Origin: Vigna angularis
Taxonomy: Eukaryota; Streptophyta; Magnoliopsida; Fabales; Fabaceae
Assembly: GCF_016808095.1 (NCBI RefSeq)
Contig: NC_068970.1
Span: 49,883,630-49,947,629, forward strand
Length of the DNA stretch: 64,000 nt
Reading direction: 5' to 3'
In this document: positions 1-11,400 of the stretch, piece by piece
Layout: each line of letters starts with the position of its first letter
Position numbering within the stretch: the stretch's first letter is position 1
Position numbers and translations under genes: made by a program
The notes under the pieces: generated by a model
Told to the model about the DNA's origin: nothing
What the model saw: only the letters and a program-made list of their open reading frames with translations
Databases searched by the model: none

Positions 1-144
1 TATATGGGCACTCAATTATACCAAAGTAATTTCAACCATTAGAGGGAATCTCACTCAAACATGGATCAAAGTCAATTTTTGCAAGCTGCTGGACAATTTG
101 AGAACTAATCACAACAACAATGGGAGCAACAAAGCTCTCTATCA

Positions 145-696
145 ATGGCAAAGCTGGATGACGTCTTTCAACAATTTCTGCAAGAGTCCATCTCCACTCA
201 GAAAAGCATTGAAGCATCATGTAAAAGGATGGAGATGCAGATTGGTCACTTCATTGAGAGATTGGAAGATTTTGGGGTTGAAACTAAAGTTAACCCTAGG
301 GAAGAATGTCAAGCCATGATCATTGGAAGTGACAAGACTTTAGATGAGAAAGAGATAGAGATAAAAGAAAAAGAAGAGTTGAGTAAGAAAGATAAAGATG
401 TAGAAAAAGAAAGAGAAGTGGTTGAGAGAGAAGAGAAAAGGAAAATTTGTGTGAAGATAAAGAAAGTGAGAGAAAAGAAAAAGAGGACGAGAGAAAAAAA
501 GAAAGAATCATGTGAAAAATCCCTTCCTCATTCAAAGAAGTATCATAGGAACGAGAAGGAATTTGAGCACTTTATGGAAATCTTCAAGAAGTTGGAGATT
601 AAAGCTCCTATGATTGAGACATTGAAACAGGTTCCTGGTTTTATCAAATTTCTGAAGAAGTTCAGCAAAAAGAAGAAAAAAGGAAGATGGACTTGA
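145..696 (+). pseudogene. Athila-like Gag, C-terminal remnant
   Basis: A 183-codon open frame. Residues about 19-60 match the 810-residue Gag-Pro ORF at 59907-62339: both have an EIQMG-like segment, a RLE motif and the string VNPREEC. The rest is highly charged Lys/Glu coiled-coil-like sequence. A later segment, MEIFKKLEIK near residue 147, resembles the linker of Athila Gag proteins that precedes protease. The frame ends before any protease motif, and a 'GGGAGGCAACCCAG' non-coding motif follows, so protease and pol are gone. The ATG at 145 is simply the first in this frame, since the true Gag start lies upstream or outside. Gag would form the virus-like particle; this copy cannot encode a whole one. 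Confidence 0.65.
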
Positions 697-841
697 GCTT
701 TATTGGGTCAAGCTAGTGACGTTAAAAGAGCGCGTGCTGGGAGGCAACCCAGTGATTTAAAAACTTTTAATTTTTGGTTTGGTGATGTAATTTTGAACTG
801 TTGGTATTTTTGTTTTGGTTATAAGTTTGTTACAGGGTTTA

Positions 842-948
842 CATCTATTGATGGATGCTAGGTGGATAAGTATCTACTGAAGGATACTAGGTTTGTTACA
901 CCTACTGATGGGTGTTGGTAAGAAAAGTTTGCACCTACTGATGGGTGT
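842..948 (+). other. Cluster of stem-loops with common loop TACTGAWG
   Basis: Three clear hairpins and one decayed hairpin share an 8-nt loop. At 869-888 the arms are AGTATC/GATACT. At 898-915 they are ACACC/GGTGT. At 931-948 they are GCACC/GGTGT with one G-T wobble. The decayed one at 842-857 has arms CATC/GATG and loop TATTGATG. The loop is TACTGAAG or TACTGATG. The same family occurs on the - strand at 59639-59780 with other arm sequences that still pair. Confidence 0.75.
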
Positions 949-1168
949 TGGTGGATTTTGGGTCAGGCTCGTGACGTCAAACAAGTGCTACTTGAGAGGC
1001 AACCCAGTTGATTGACTTTATTTTTGTTTGTTTTGATTATGTTTTAGTTGCATGATAGGGATTGAATGTTTGAGTGAAGGGAGAACTTAAATGCAGGGAG
1101 TGAGTGAGAGGCATCATTATGGGACATCTAGGGTGAGCTAGGAAGAAGGAGAGTAAGTAACGCAAGTG

Positions 1169-1213
1169 CCGCTCAGCGGTAATTAGGGTTTGGCTCATTT
1201 GGGCTCAGCGGGA
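1169..1213. repeat. CCGCTCAGCGG palindromes
   Basis: The palindrome CCGCTCAGCGG (two 5-bp arms around one base) lies at 1169-1179, followed by the related GGCTCAGCGGGA at about 1203. Weaker forms are at about 1699 (CCGCTCAGTGG) and 1815 (CCTCAGCGG). The same palindrome is frequent in the LTR and 3' region of the second Athila-like element. Confidence 0.7.
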
Positions 1214-1903
1214 GTAAGGCCCATTAGGGTATTTTTATACCCTAGGCCGCGGTTTTACCTCTATTTTATAATTTCCTTCTTCCCACACACTCTTAAACAC
1301 TTTCTCAAGAGTTCTCTACACTTTTTCCCTCTTCCCCCTTTACAAAACCTCTTTTCACTCACTTTCTTACTAGGGTTCCATCCAAGTTTGGAGTTTGGTG
1401 AAAGCATTGCTATTGGGGGCTGATTTCTTCACATTCCTAGAGCTTTTTTAATTCATCTAGCATCTCCACCCAAGTAAGTTCAAGCAATTTGTATTTTAGG
1501 GTTCTTGAAAGCATAAATTGATATGAACATGGTTGTTTAAGCATAATTCTTTAGGGATTTTGATTTTTATGCAGGATTTGGTGAATTAATTGTTGTTTGA
1601 ACCGATTAAAATGCTTGATTTGGGTCTTAAACTAGAAATATTGCATGAGGGTGGAGTTAGGAAGTGTTAAAAACAAGGTTTTCAAAATCTGCAGAATCGC
1701 CGCTCAGTGGAAATTTCCCCTGAGTGCGATTTTGACAGAGGTGATTTTGTTGGCTCTTTTTGCTTGTTGGTTTGCTTGTTGGTTGCGCTGAGGGGCTCTG
1801 TTTTCCCTCAGCGGTGATTTGGCATGGTTTTAGGGTGTTGTTTGTGATTTACTAATGATTAACAACATGTCTTGTGGTTGTGTGAATTGTGTTTCATGTA
1901 GGG

Positions 1904-2577
1904 ATGGCCTCCTCATCTGGCAAGAGATACAAGACTATAGGATCCAAGAGAAAGGATAAGGAACCATGTGTCAAAGAAACAGGAATGGTGTAGTGGTGAA
2001 CATTAGGAGAGTTGATTTGACTCCGTTAGCAAAATATTGGATGGCTTTCTCTCATGCCAACATTCAGCCTTGCTCCTATATGTCTGATATTACTATTAGC
2101 AGGGCACTTCTTTTATACAGTGTGCTCAGAGGGATAAGCATTAACATTGGTCAGGTGATAGCCAATGAGATACAGGTATGTGCCAACACTATGAACACCA
2201 AGGCACCTTTGGGACATCCCTCTTTGATCACGCACCTATGTGAGCTTGCTGGAGTGAACATCTTTGTTCCACCATTTGAGAGGCCAAGAAAGGCTATTGA
2301 TGAGGCCTATTACAGACAATATTGTGGAGGTGATGAGGCAGCTCAACCAATACCACCATGTTGTCCTCATAGAGGAAGAGGACCACCACGAGGCCAGGCA
2401 TCTGCAAAGATTCATGAGGCAGAGCCATTTCAGATGAGGGACATGTACATGTCTCTTATAGATGCCCAGATGCAGTCGATCCACAGAGGGCAGGTGGCCA
2501 CTGCTGAGATGATTATTGGGATGTATGATGCACCCCAGCACACAGGTGGACCATGGATGAGTTTCGTAATGTGGTAG
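1904..2577 (+). pseudogene. Frameshifted third ORF of Athila-like element (plant transposon-protein domain-like)
   Basis: The natural start is ATG at 1904 (MASSSGKR...), the same start as in the second element, but that frame stops after about 30 codons. A frameshift near 1960 moves the reading to the frame open from 1966 to 2577. That frame has ALLLYSVLRGISINIGQVI and then HPSLITHLCELAGV, a pattern I recognise from the 'putative plant transposon protein' domain (Pfam PF20167, from memory) found in the env-position ORF of Athila-type elements. A Gly/Arg/Pro-rich linker and a probable helical tail follow; an acidic stretch continues in another frame up to 2725. There is no obvious signal peptide or transmembrane segment. 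Its function in the element is not established. Confidence 0.6.
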
Positions 2578-2726
2578 CGTGGCCAGAGGAGCAAGCCTAG
2601 GGCAGTAGAACTGGAGCAGCTGAAGCTTCAATTATGGATGATGATGAAGATGATGAGGAGGAGGACGCATTTGAAGATGCTGAAGATGATGGAGAGGAGG
2701 AAGATACAGATGACAGCATGGGATGA

Positions 2727-2752
2727 GATAGCATCTACTGATGGATGCTATC
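2727..2752 (+). other. 9-bp stem-loop after the third ORF
   Basis: Arms GATAGCATC and GATGCTATC enclose the loop TACTGATG. The equivalent site in the second element (58975-59000, - strand) has arms GATAGCATT and AATGCTATC around the same loop, so a C-G pair became T-A without breaking the stem. Confidence 0.8.
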
Positions 2753-3479
2753 ATTACTAGAGCAGGATCTTTTCTATCTTTTGTTTTGTATTATTGAACT
2801 TATTTGCTTTTGTTAGTATAATAGGGTTTGATGTACTCAATTTGAAATTGTGTCTATTATGATGGTTTTCTTGTGACTTATGCATGATGAGTACTACTTT
2901 ATGATGCTTGGATATTGATTGATGTTGAGATTGTGCAATATATGCTGAGATACAGGTGATGGTTCAGAAGCTTTGTGAACAAATGCATGATGTTGTGATT
3001 GTGATTATAATGCTAAGCAGGATGTGTATGTGGAATGGTTAAATGAGCCTTTATGTGAGGTTTTTGAGATCCATAGTTTTTGATTGAATGTTATTACCGA
3101 AGGCCACAATCCCTCGAAAACAGCCAGAAGTCGTCAGTAATGACCTTTTACCGATGGCTTATCGATGGCCAAATTACCGTCGGTAAATCCTTTGTCGCTA
3201 ACATTTACCGACGACCCTTTACCCCTTGGTAATTACTGAAGGGTGAAAGCCTTCGGTAATTCCCGAAGGACAAAAGCCTTCGGTAATTACCGAAGGACAA
3301 AAGCCTTTGGTAATTAACGAAGGGCTGAAAAAAAAGTATAAACTCAATCTAGAACCACGGATTCAACAACAAACTTACATTTTAATTGTTACTTACTAAC
3401 AACCATGTCTACACTCCATTCATACAAATGATGGCCCATACCCACTTTTCAATAACTTTAATTATAAGAGAATATTGAA

Positions 3480-3732
3480 GGAAAAACTCTAGGGCCATCC
3501 AGAATGTTGTTCCCTTGCATGATTTAACATCATTCAATTTGATTGCCTGAAAAACAATAAGAATAACACAATATTAGAAAATGGAAAGATAAACAACAAA
3601 AGATTGTTCAGAAATGAAAGCTTGACAAGAACAAAACAAAGTCATGAACTGAGAGCCACCTTCGCCAATCCAAAATCTGAAAGCTTAACAGATCCATTCG
3701 CATCCACCAATATATTTGAACATTTAATATCC
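3480..3732 (-). pseudogene. MEKK1-like kinase exons (catalytic loop and activation segment)
   Basis: Two exons can be read on the - strand. Exon 3732-3660 encodes DIKCSNILVDANGSVKLSDF-GLAK, the catalytic loop with the DFG motif of a MAPKKK, between an acceptor (TTATAG) and a donor (AAG|GTGGCT). Exon 3546 to about 3480 follows an acceptor (TTTTCAG) and encodes LNDVKSCKGTTFWMAL, the activation segment; the usual MAPE appears as MALE. This is the spacing known in plant MEKK1/MAPKKK1 genes. The N-terminal part of the same gene is at 43975-44370, on the other side of the Ogre. Introns are retained, so genomic DNA was captured rather than a cDNA. It is not a working kinase. Confidence 0.75.
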
Positions 3733-4549
3733 CTATAATCAATGGAAATAATTAGGTAATATATACAAAGTTTTTCATGACATTACATTAATGAAACAGA
3801 AATACAGAAAACAAAGTTATAGAAAATATGAGCATACTGCACAACCCCAGAAAAGAAAACACTGATAGTTAAATTTCCAATACCAAACCCACATGTGACA
3901 TGTACACATTCAACCTCTCGATCTTAACCTTGTGCAAAATCGATTTCTGATATAATATATAAACATCCATCCTTAAAAGCTATTCCACAACAGAATCCAT
4001 CTCTGCAGTGGAAATCAGAACATATAAACAAATTAACAAAAGGAATGCACGGGCAGTTAACACTTATGTAACTTCTAAAAGACACCATAAACTTAGTTTG
4101 ACCATTCTATGACAAAAAAAAAATACTCATATAATGCTTATGTGTATTTCCCAATCCGAAAGAGCAACAAAACAAATATATTTTACCATTAAAGAGTTAT
4201 GACAGTTTAGGAAAGCCCCAACAGGGGCTCCATATTAGAGGAAAACTTAAACCATAAAAGCAACACACATAAAATAATATAATCTAGAATATTTGGCAAA
4301 GAAAAAAGTTAAATCAATACTAACTATGTTTTTCATTACTTAAAAATCAACAGCCCAAGGAGTAATGGCACGAGCCAACACATGCAAAAAAGGGATGCAC
4401 TAATCATAGTTGTCAACACTCAATTTCGTCCGGATTGACTAAATATTTTTGTTTTATTGTTTTCTCCTCATAAAAAGAAAAATTGAAAAAAATGTATATA
4501 TAAGAAAAAAAAAGAGTAAAAATAAAATAATAAAAAAAAAAGGATGAAG

Positions 4550-5620
4550 CGTTCGTCCAAACAGTGACCGTTCGTCCTTCTTCACTGTTGCTGTGGCCGC
4601 TCGTCCAAACTGTGCCCGTTCGTCCTTCCCCACTGTTGCTGTGACCGTTCGTCCTTCCTCACTGTTGCTGCGACCGTTCGCCCATAAGCGACTGCTTGAG
4701 CGTTCGGTCTTTCACACTTTGAGGACGTTCGGCAATTCTCATGTTCAACCGTTCGGTCATCCTCAAGCGTTCACTATTCGGCCGTTCGGTCATTGTGTTA
4801 ATTTAGGACGTTCGTCCTCTGTTTCGAACCGCTCGTCCTCGCCTTTATGCGAACGTTCGTCCTCTGTTTCCAACCGTTCGTTCTATGCCTATTTCGAACG
4901 TTCGTCCTCGCCTTTATCTGATTGTACGTCCTTGTCCGCTCGGTCAAACGTGATCAGCTTTCAAGCGTTCAACCTCAAAGACGTTAGGACGTTCGTCATC
5001 AACCGTTCGTCCTCCACCGTTCGGCCTATCAGTTTGATCAGGCGTTCGTCCTAACAGTTCATCCGCTCGTCCTTTGCACTGTTCTACCGTTCGGTAATTC
5101 GGTGTGTTAGATCGTTCGTCCTCATCTTCAACTGTTCGGTCATAATGTTTTGATGAACGTTCGGGCTCAATGATATATGTCTTCAGCGTTCGGCGTTGGA
5201 CGTTCGGCCGGTGTTCAGCAAATAGCCGTCGGTCATGTTTGTGTTAGTGAACGTTCGGTCTTGTTTTGTATTAGTGAACGTTCGGTCTGGTTTTGTATTA
5301 GTGAGCGTTCGGTCTTGTTTTGGGTTAGTGAACGTACGTTCGGTTTTGTGTTAGTGAACGTTCGGTTTTGAAGTTATTTATTCTCATTTGAACGTTCGGT
5401 CTTTATGTATGACTGATAAGCGTTCGGTTTTAGGCGTTCGTTATTGGTGTATGATTGATTTTGAGCGTTCGGTTTATATTGTTTAATGAGCGTTCGGTCA
5501 TCACTTGAACATTCGGTCTTTCATTTCATGTTTGTTTTCAGCGTTGGTATTTCCTGCGTTTGTTTTTGAACGCTCGTTCTGTGCCTTGTACGACCGCTCG
5601 CCCAATTCCTTCCCTTTTCT
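4550..5620. repeat. CGTTCGTCC / CGTTCGGTC motif array in the LTR
   Basis: Dozens of short motifs (ACCGTTCGTCC, AACGTTCGGTC and variants) at irregular spacing of about 15-40 bp, changing from mainly CGTTCGTCC on the left to CGTTCGGTC on the right. The copy in the 3' LTR is at about 38110-39185. Related CGCTCGTCC units form an internal array at 12061-12540. Confidence 0.85.
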
Positions 5621-8539
5621 ACCACTCGTCCAGGGAAATTATTGGTTGGTGTGCGTGGTAATTCATTCACGTGGAAGCACATGGTTCAACTTTGGGCTGC
5701 TGCCACGTCCATAGGAAACGCCATATTCATTTTGTTCTTGGCTTGGAACGTGGTTTTCAATGGAGGAATGAAAAGAATGTTCGCTGATTTTTCATGGCAG
5801 AAGCACAAGGCCTTGTTGGAATAGGAAGCATTGATCACGGACTTGCAGTAGCATGTCATGACCTATACCATTCTAAAGCTGCATGCACAAGGCATGTACA
5901 TTCAGGAAAATCCAGCAAAGAGTGCACACGGTGATGAGGAAAAGGAGAGTTCTATTCTTCATAAAGTGAAGCAAGCATGGCACGGCAAAATGGCTGGAGG
6001 TAAAGAAGGAAGACTGTCACGGCCTGCACCAGCTCGGGACAGCAGCAGCTCACTCATTCCGTTCAGCAGCTGTGAAACGTCCGTCCAATCCAGCAGCTGC
6101 CACGGTCCACCATCCAGCAGTTGAGAAGCTCACGGCCTGCAGCAACAAATTCCATCCAGCTTGAGACGCACATGGCAGCAAAACAAAGGGCATGGTAGCA
6201 CGTGAAGATGGTAAGAAGCATGCAGAAAAATAGTGTAAGTGCACTGGGAAGGAGGTGCTGCCACGTGAAAGTGAGCTGGAGGCACATTGAAGTAATGGCT
6301 TTCTTTGAATAAAGAAAGAGCAGCTGCTATGTTTTGTTTGTATTCACTTTTGTTTGGTTTGGTGAGCATGTGACGGACAGCAGGGCCACTAAGGAAAAGC
6401 AGTCAGAAGTTGGCAGCATTAGAGTCACCAAACGGACAAATCTTTGGAAGTGGACTGAGCACAATGTTTCTTTCTTTCAAATAATTCACAGGAAGAATAC
6501 AATTTTTATTGGAAAAGGGGGCCACCATGTTTAATTTGAAGAATGAGGTCAAAGGAAATTGGCAACATATATTTTCTTTTCGATAAGTGGAGTGCCAAGA
6601 GGGGTCAGCAAAAAAACCAGGTGAATAAACAGATACTCATATGTTGAGTGGAGCACAACGGATGGACTATCCCATGTACTAGACGGCAGAGTATGGCATT
6701 GAGGGTGCTGTCCAACTAAGCACAAAGAATGAATTTAGAAGCATCAGCACGTATGAAAGGAGAGGTGGTGCGCTGATGTAGGGGGCCATTTCATTCTGTT
6801 GAAGAGAGAGGCTTGGAAGGAAACTCCAGGGTTCAGTAGGAGCAGCTGCAGAAATGGAAGTATGTCACAGCCAAGTGCACAAAAGGAAGTGAATGCCGTA
6901 AACTTGAACCATGAAACTCTTCCTGCACCTCCTCCTCTTCTTCTGCTTCCTTCAAGCAGCAGTTCCCATTGGTCCACTGTCCTCAAATGGGTCTCAACCG
7001 GTGCCCCAACCTCACGGCCAACCCCTATCATCACCTTGTTTTTTCTGCATTTTGATCACCAAGTGTTAATAACCACAGTCAACACCTCTGAGCATTTTTC
7101 TCCACCTTCACACCTAATCATCAATCTTCACCCTTACCTCACGGCCATTCCCCCAATCTTCATCATCTTAACATCATCTTCAACACCTCATGACCACAAC
7201 CATTTTTCCTTTCTCACTACCAACTCTGTTATCTTCAACGCCGGTGATCATCTCCAAGACCCCGGGAACACCCGCACATCCCTTCCCTCTTCGTTTTCAC
7301 CTCACAACCAACTTCATCATCTTCTTCCACAACATCAGCAACAACAACATTCCCTATTCATCTCAAACGCCCGCCACTACTAGAAACGGCCATCCTCCAT
7401 ATTCACACACAGCCAATATCATCACCTTCATTTCCAACACGCCTCACGGCCATCCTTATACCATTTCATGGCAGCACCTTAGTCTTCCTCTATTTCCTCC
7501 GTTTTCATCATCCTAACAAACAGAAAACCAAATTTGAGTGTCATCGGAGACTCTGCCTCAGCCTTTACCTGTCGCCCCTGAACCAAACCCGAATCACCAT
7601 CCTTTACCTCCGCGTATGTCTATCGCGACCTTCATCAACAGCACACTTCAGATCCGGTCACCGTCGTTCTCCGCCTTTGCCATCTTCGTCGGCAACTTCA
7701 GTTATGGAGGGCGTCACCGCCTCTACCTCGTAGCCGCCGTCTTCTTCTCTCCTAGGTCAATACCCGCCACCACGAGCTCCAGCGTCGATCATCCGATTCA
7801 CCAACCTGCTACCGTGATATCCACTCCGCCAACCCCTCGCCAGCCATCACCAGCGCCTTCCCTATCGCGAGCCACGCCGCGGTGGCCATGGAAGAAAGAG
7901 TCTCCCCACGCTGTGGCTGCCAAGTCTAGGAAGAAGGGAATTTGCTTCCTTTGGTCTCAGTCAGGATTGAGAAAAACCCTGAAGAAGAGTTTGGGCTTGG
8001 AGCCCGTTTTGGTTTCTTAATAAAAATAATAAAAAAAAATAATAAAAACAGCTTTCTCCTTCACGCAGTCCCCGGTTTTCATCTTTACACCTCCTTCCAT
8101 TTGGGTTTAAACCCATCAATTTCTGCAAACAAATATAAAAAAGCATTTGGGCCGGACAACTAGATACTCAATGCACTTCCAGTTTTATCTTGACACCCCT
8201 GGCGGATACAAAGACAAAAGAGGGGATTTTGGCCCAAACAGAGGAGCTTCAATTTCACATGTCACTCCTGGTTTTATCTCTACATCTCTGATTTGTTTCT
8301 CTTGTTTTATTTTTTTCACGCTTCAGTTTCTTATAATTTTATTATTATTTGTTTGGTCATTTAATTTTTATTGTGTAATCCCCTTGTAAAATAACCCCCA
8401 TCCCTCTGTACTGTATTTTGTATTATTTATTTGTTAAACACTGCACACACTCACTTTTTTTTATATAATTGAACAAAAATCACAAAAATAAGTAAATAAA
8501 ATAATAATAATAATGAATTTGACAAAATCACAGAAATAC

Positions 8540-8790
8540 GTTTTAAAGGTTTAGGCACATGTGTGATCGCACGCATCGTCCTTGTGCCAAAAACCTTTTC
8601 TCTTTCTTCAAAAAAATGCTAAAAATATGTTTCAAAGGTTCAGGCACATGTGTGATCGCATGCATCGTCCTTGTGCTAAAAACCTTTTCTCTCTTTTCAA
8701 TAAAATTACAAAAAATATGTTTTAAAGGATTAGGCACATGTGTGATCGCACGCATCGTCCTTGTGCTAAAAAACCTTTTCATTCTCCTAA
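8540..8790. repeat. Tandem repeat, 3 units of about 86-90 bp
   Basis: Each unit begins GTTTTAAAGGTTTAGGCACA and carries TGTGATCGCACGCATCGTCC and a CTTGTGCYAAAAACC segment. The matching place in the 3' LTR (42104-42435) has four units, which accounts for most of the 87-bp length difference between the LTRs. Confidence 0.85.
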
Positions 8791-8869
8791 ATTAAAATAC
8801 CAAAAACATATAAAAAAAAATCTTCAAAAACTAAAAACATCTATTTTTCAAATTCAAACAATATCGCCT

Positions 8870-9110
8870 TGTCAGAACTACGTGATCCTTGATTCTCCAT
8901 CAAAAGTGGAGATACGTAGGAGCAAGGCCAGTCCTTGTTAGGCTCACTCTCCCAAAAATCCAAATTTATCCATAATCATTTTCTCAAACAATTTTCAAAC
9001 AAATTTTCAAACAGTTTGTAAAAGAACTACGGAACCCTGATTTCTCATTCTTAATGAGAATACGTAGGAGCAAGGTCAATCCTTGTCGGGCCCAAAAAAC
9101 TAAAAAATAT
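8870..9110 (+). other. Two stem-loop units in the Ogre LTR leader
   Basis: Each unit reads GAACTACG - hairpin - ATACGTAGGAGCAAGG. The hairpin at 8894-8912 has arms TCTCCA/TGGAGA. The one at 9042-9060 has arms TTCTCATT/AATGAGAA. Flanks are conserved while arms change together, so pairing is kept. I recall a similar ACTACG...TACGTAGG element near the end of LTRs of other Tat/Ogre families. Confidence 0.65.
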
Positions 9111-9415
9111 ATGTTGTTTCTTTAGAATCTTATTTTAGGGGATAGTTAAACATTTTGAAAACCACATCATATTCGCATATTTAGTTAAAGGTACTGCCTT
9201 AGGGCAGGCGTTGTAGGGTGCTGATAACTTCCCTACACGTAACCGACTCCCGAACCAAGAATCTGGTTCAATTTGACTATGCCTTATCATTTTATGGTTT
9301 TTCCGTAGTTTTCCAGAATAAACTATGGTGGCGACTCCAAAATCTCTTTTCAATATTTATAAATCTTTTTTTTTTTATTGGATCGTCGTCCCGTCGCGAT
9401 TCCGGTTGCGACAGA

Positions 9416-9437
9416 TGGCGACTCCACTGGGGACTCC
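9416..9437 (+). other. Primer binding site of the Ogre-type element
   Basis: TGGCGACTCCACTGGGGA followed by CTCC, starting 2 nt after the 5' LTR. This is the site where a tRNA 3' end primes minus-strand synthesis. Ogre elements are reported to use tRNA-Arg; I infer the same tRNA here without checking it. Confidence 0.85.
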
Positions 9438-10559
9438 AGAGAGTCAGGCCATTTAATTAGATGTGCGAATTCAATGTGGTTTTTCTTTGTGTTCTTCTTC
9501 CTTTTTTTCTTTATCCTTATTTGATATTTGTCATAATTGTATATGTGTTTGTTTTGATTATATTGAACCCTAGGGTAGAAAACATGTTATATCTGCCTGG
9601 GAATTTTTCTGGTTGTTTTGCAGGTGAGGGTTTGGGGTGTACGATTGCATTCTTCCTTTACACACACACAATATGCATATCATGAGTGGGGCCCTATACC
9701 CGGGTCTGAGCGCAACTTAGAAATAGAGGGGTTGTGTAGCGGTGTCATTTGGGACATACTTCCTGTTTGGCTATCGTGAGAACCCCAGCCAGAGTCTGTT
9801 CTCTTCATTTGTGTCTCCACATCTAGTTGATTACTCTGACTGTTGTGGAGAAACAGTGAAAAGAGCCATAGCTCTGGTGGCCTGATTTAAGCATTAGGGA
9901 GCTATCCTTGTGAGTGCATATATTTGGCCCTAGAACTTCAGTCATCCAACCTTTGATAAGGCACAAAAGGGAGAAATGTGTATTCTTATAACCCTCATGT
10001 TTGCTTAATAAAAGTCACGCACCTTGTACATATCATCATATCTCTTTATCTTTTTTTTCTTTCTTTCTTTTGCTTTTTCCTTTTTCTTCGCTCATTGTTT
10101 TTCTTCATAGTCTTGTCACATTTTGTGGATTCTAGTCAAAAATTATAAAGTTGTGATTAAGGCCCTTAAGCTAAAAATGGAAATTAACATGGAATTTGAG
10201 TCAAGGGGTATAAGAATTTGGTGAGTTTGTCAGAGGGGAAGAATTTGGGAAAATATTAAATGCAAGTCTTGAGGCCAAAGCTTTATACAACTAAATCGGG
10301 CAATATACCCATGTCCCGTCCTGGCTGAAGTTTATGGGACCCTTAATCGTTGTTACGAACTTAAAGAGGGAAAGATGTTATGTTGTCTACCAGTGGTGTA
10401 TTTGTGGTTCATTTCCCGTGAGACTGGAGACGCCTTAAATTCCCTGTACCCCATGGACAAATTATTGTAGTATGTAATCGATTACAAGGACATTGTAAAC
10501 GATTACCCGAGAGAAAATTGGATTTTGTACAAAAAGTCCATCACAGGTACTCAGTCAGG
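9438..10559 (+). other. Ogre leader, no intact ORF
   Basis: Region between the PBS and the ORF1 remnant. It contains a 14-bp palindrome TGTAATCGATTACA at 10473-10486 with a half copy at about 10494. I see no coding sequence I can support; any N-terminal ORF1 code is too broken to read. Confidence 0.5.
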
Positions 10560-11400
10560 TGAACATGGGTCACCATTGGAAAAAGAAGTGACTTTTAGGC
10601 ACTTTTGCGCTTGTCTTAGGCTGTTCCTTGTGAACCACATGTGAAAAGAGTAAATGAATGGGCGCAACTTTGTGCAAGTTTAAATGAAGAACAAGTTAAA
10701 TGGTGTGTCCCTTGGGAGCATAGATCGCAGATTACATATCATTGCGGGAGATATCCTAATGTACCCCTCATGGGTATTAGGTGTTGTATTAATTGCAATC
10801 CTGTGTTAGCGCAAAAGATAATTTGAGTATCCTGAGAGGATCGCTAACACCTGCATCTCTCGCCACATTGCAGATCATATGAGGAATGAATCTTCGCTGA
10901 AATGTTCTATCAAGTTAAAGACAATTGGGGGCAATGTTGTTCGCTTCAATGAAAGGCCCAAGATCATGAACTGTTAATGAAAGTTTCCCTTAGCCAATGA
11001 ATCACAGAAAGGGTTAAGACAATCAAGTTGTAATTAATTTCCCTTACCCAAATTGCGAAAAGAAATTTCAAAATGATGAGCAGTGGATAGAAGCAGCAAT
11101 GACAAAACTAGAGAAGGAATGTTTCCATTTAGCTAAGAGGGAACATAAAAGATTGATGAGTCAGATGAAGAAAGAATATGTCGTTGAACAAGGACAAGTT
11201 AAAAGAATTGGAAGAGAAGTCTCTCACAGCTAGCTTCCCTTGCCAATGGAGCCATTGAAAACGTCCTTAAGTTCTTAGTTGATGCTGAGTCTGTAATATC
11301 AATCATCAACCCGCCTAAGGGGATTGAAACATTCCTCAATTACTGCGAGAAGCTGATCAGACAAATGAAGAATGTGATGACTAAAGCCTGCGATGGTTGA
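10560..11400 (+). pseudogene. Broken Ogre ORF1 remnant
   Basis: Ogre elements carry an extra ORF of unclear role upstream of gag. Here 10641-10826 encodes RVNEWAQLCASLNEEQVKW, then YHCGRYPNVPLMGIRCCINC and NPVLAQ, which I recognise as the conserved core of that protein (annotated in plants as a DUF7745-like plant mobile domain, from memory). Further pieces follow in shifted frames: a charged coiled coil (EQWIEAAMTKLEKECFHLAK) at about 11081-11200 and GAIENVLKFLVDAE...INPPKGIETFLNYCEK at about 11252-11360, typical of its C-terminus. Several frameshifts and stops separate them, so no full protein can be made. Confidence 0.65.

Larger units (their letters stand above)
1..3093 (+). mobile_element. 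Truncated non-autonomous Athila-like Ty3/gypsy copy
   Basis: This stretch aligns piece by piece, in opposite orientation, with the better preserved element at 56425-64000. The order is gag C-terminus, 'GGGAGGCAACCCAG' motifs near 750 and 1000, a stem-loop cluster, CCGCTCAGCGG palindromes, a third ORF starting ATGGCCTCCTCATC at 1904, then a stem-loop at 2727. RT, RNase H and integrase are absent between gag and the third ORF, as in the other copy. The 5' part lies outside the window. The 3' part stops at about 3093, where sequence rich in 'TTACCGAAGG' begins; the other copy continues past the equivalent point (near 58660) into its 3' LTR. It is clearly older and more damaged than the right-hand copy. 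Confidence 0.8.
4411..9413 (+). repeat. 5' LTR of the Ogre-type element
   Basis: 5003 bp, TG...CA. Blocks in order: an array of CGTTCGTCC/CGTTCGGTC motifs (about 4550-5620), a GC-richer stretch with repeated TCACGGCC (about 6000-7900), an AT-rich part with a candidate TATA (AAATATAAAAAAG near 8130), three 86-90-bp tandem units (8540-8790), and two stem-loop units (about 8870-9110). Sequence is nearly the same as 37974-43063. Open frames in it (for example 6799-7383 and 7538-8020) are present in both LTRs and match nothing I know, so they are not called as genes. Confidence 0.93.

Noticed and set aside
6799..8020. 194- and 160-codon open frames in the Ogre LTR (and copies at 40363-41584)
   Set aside because: They lie within LTR sequence duplicated at both ends, are Pro/Ser/His-rich without a known domain, and no start or splice context stands out.
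4411..9413. The 4.4-9.4 kb and 38.0-43.1 kb copies as a segmental duplication of host DNA
   Set aside because: TG...CA ends, the PBS after one, the PPT before the other and the exact ATAGT target duplication make them LTRs.
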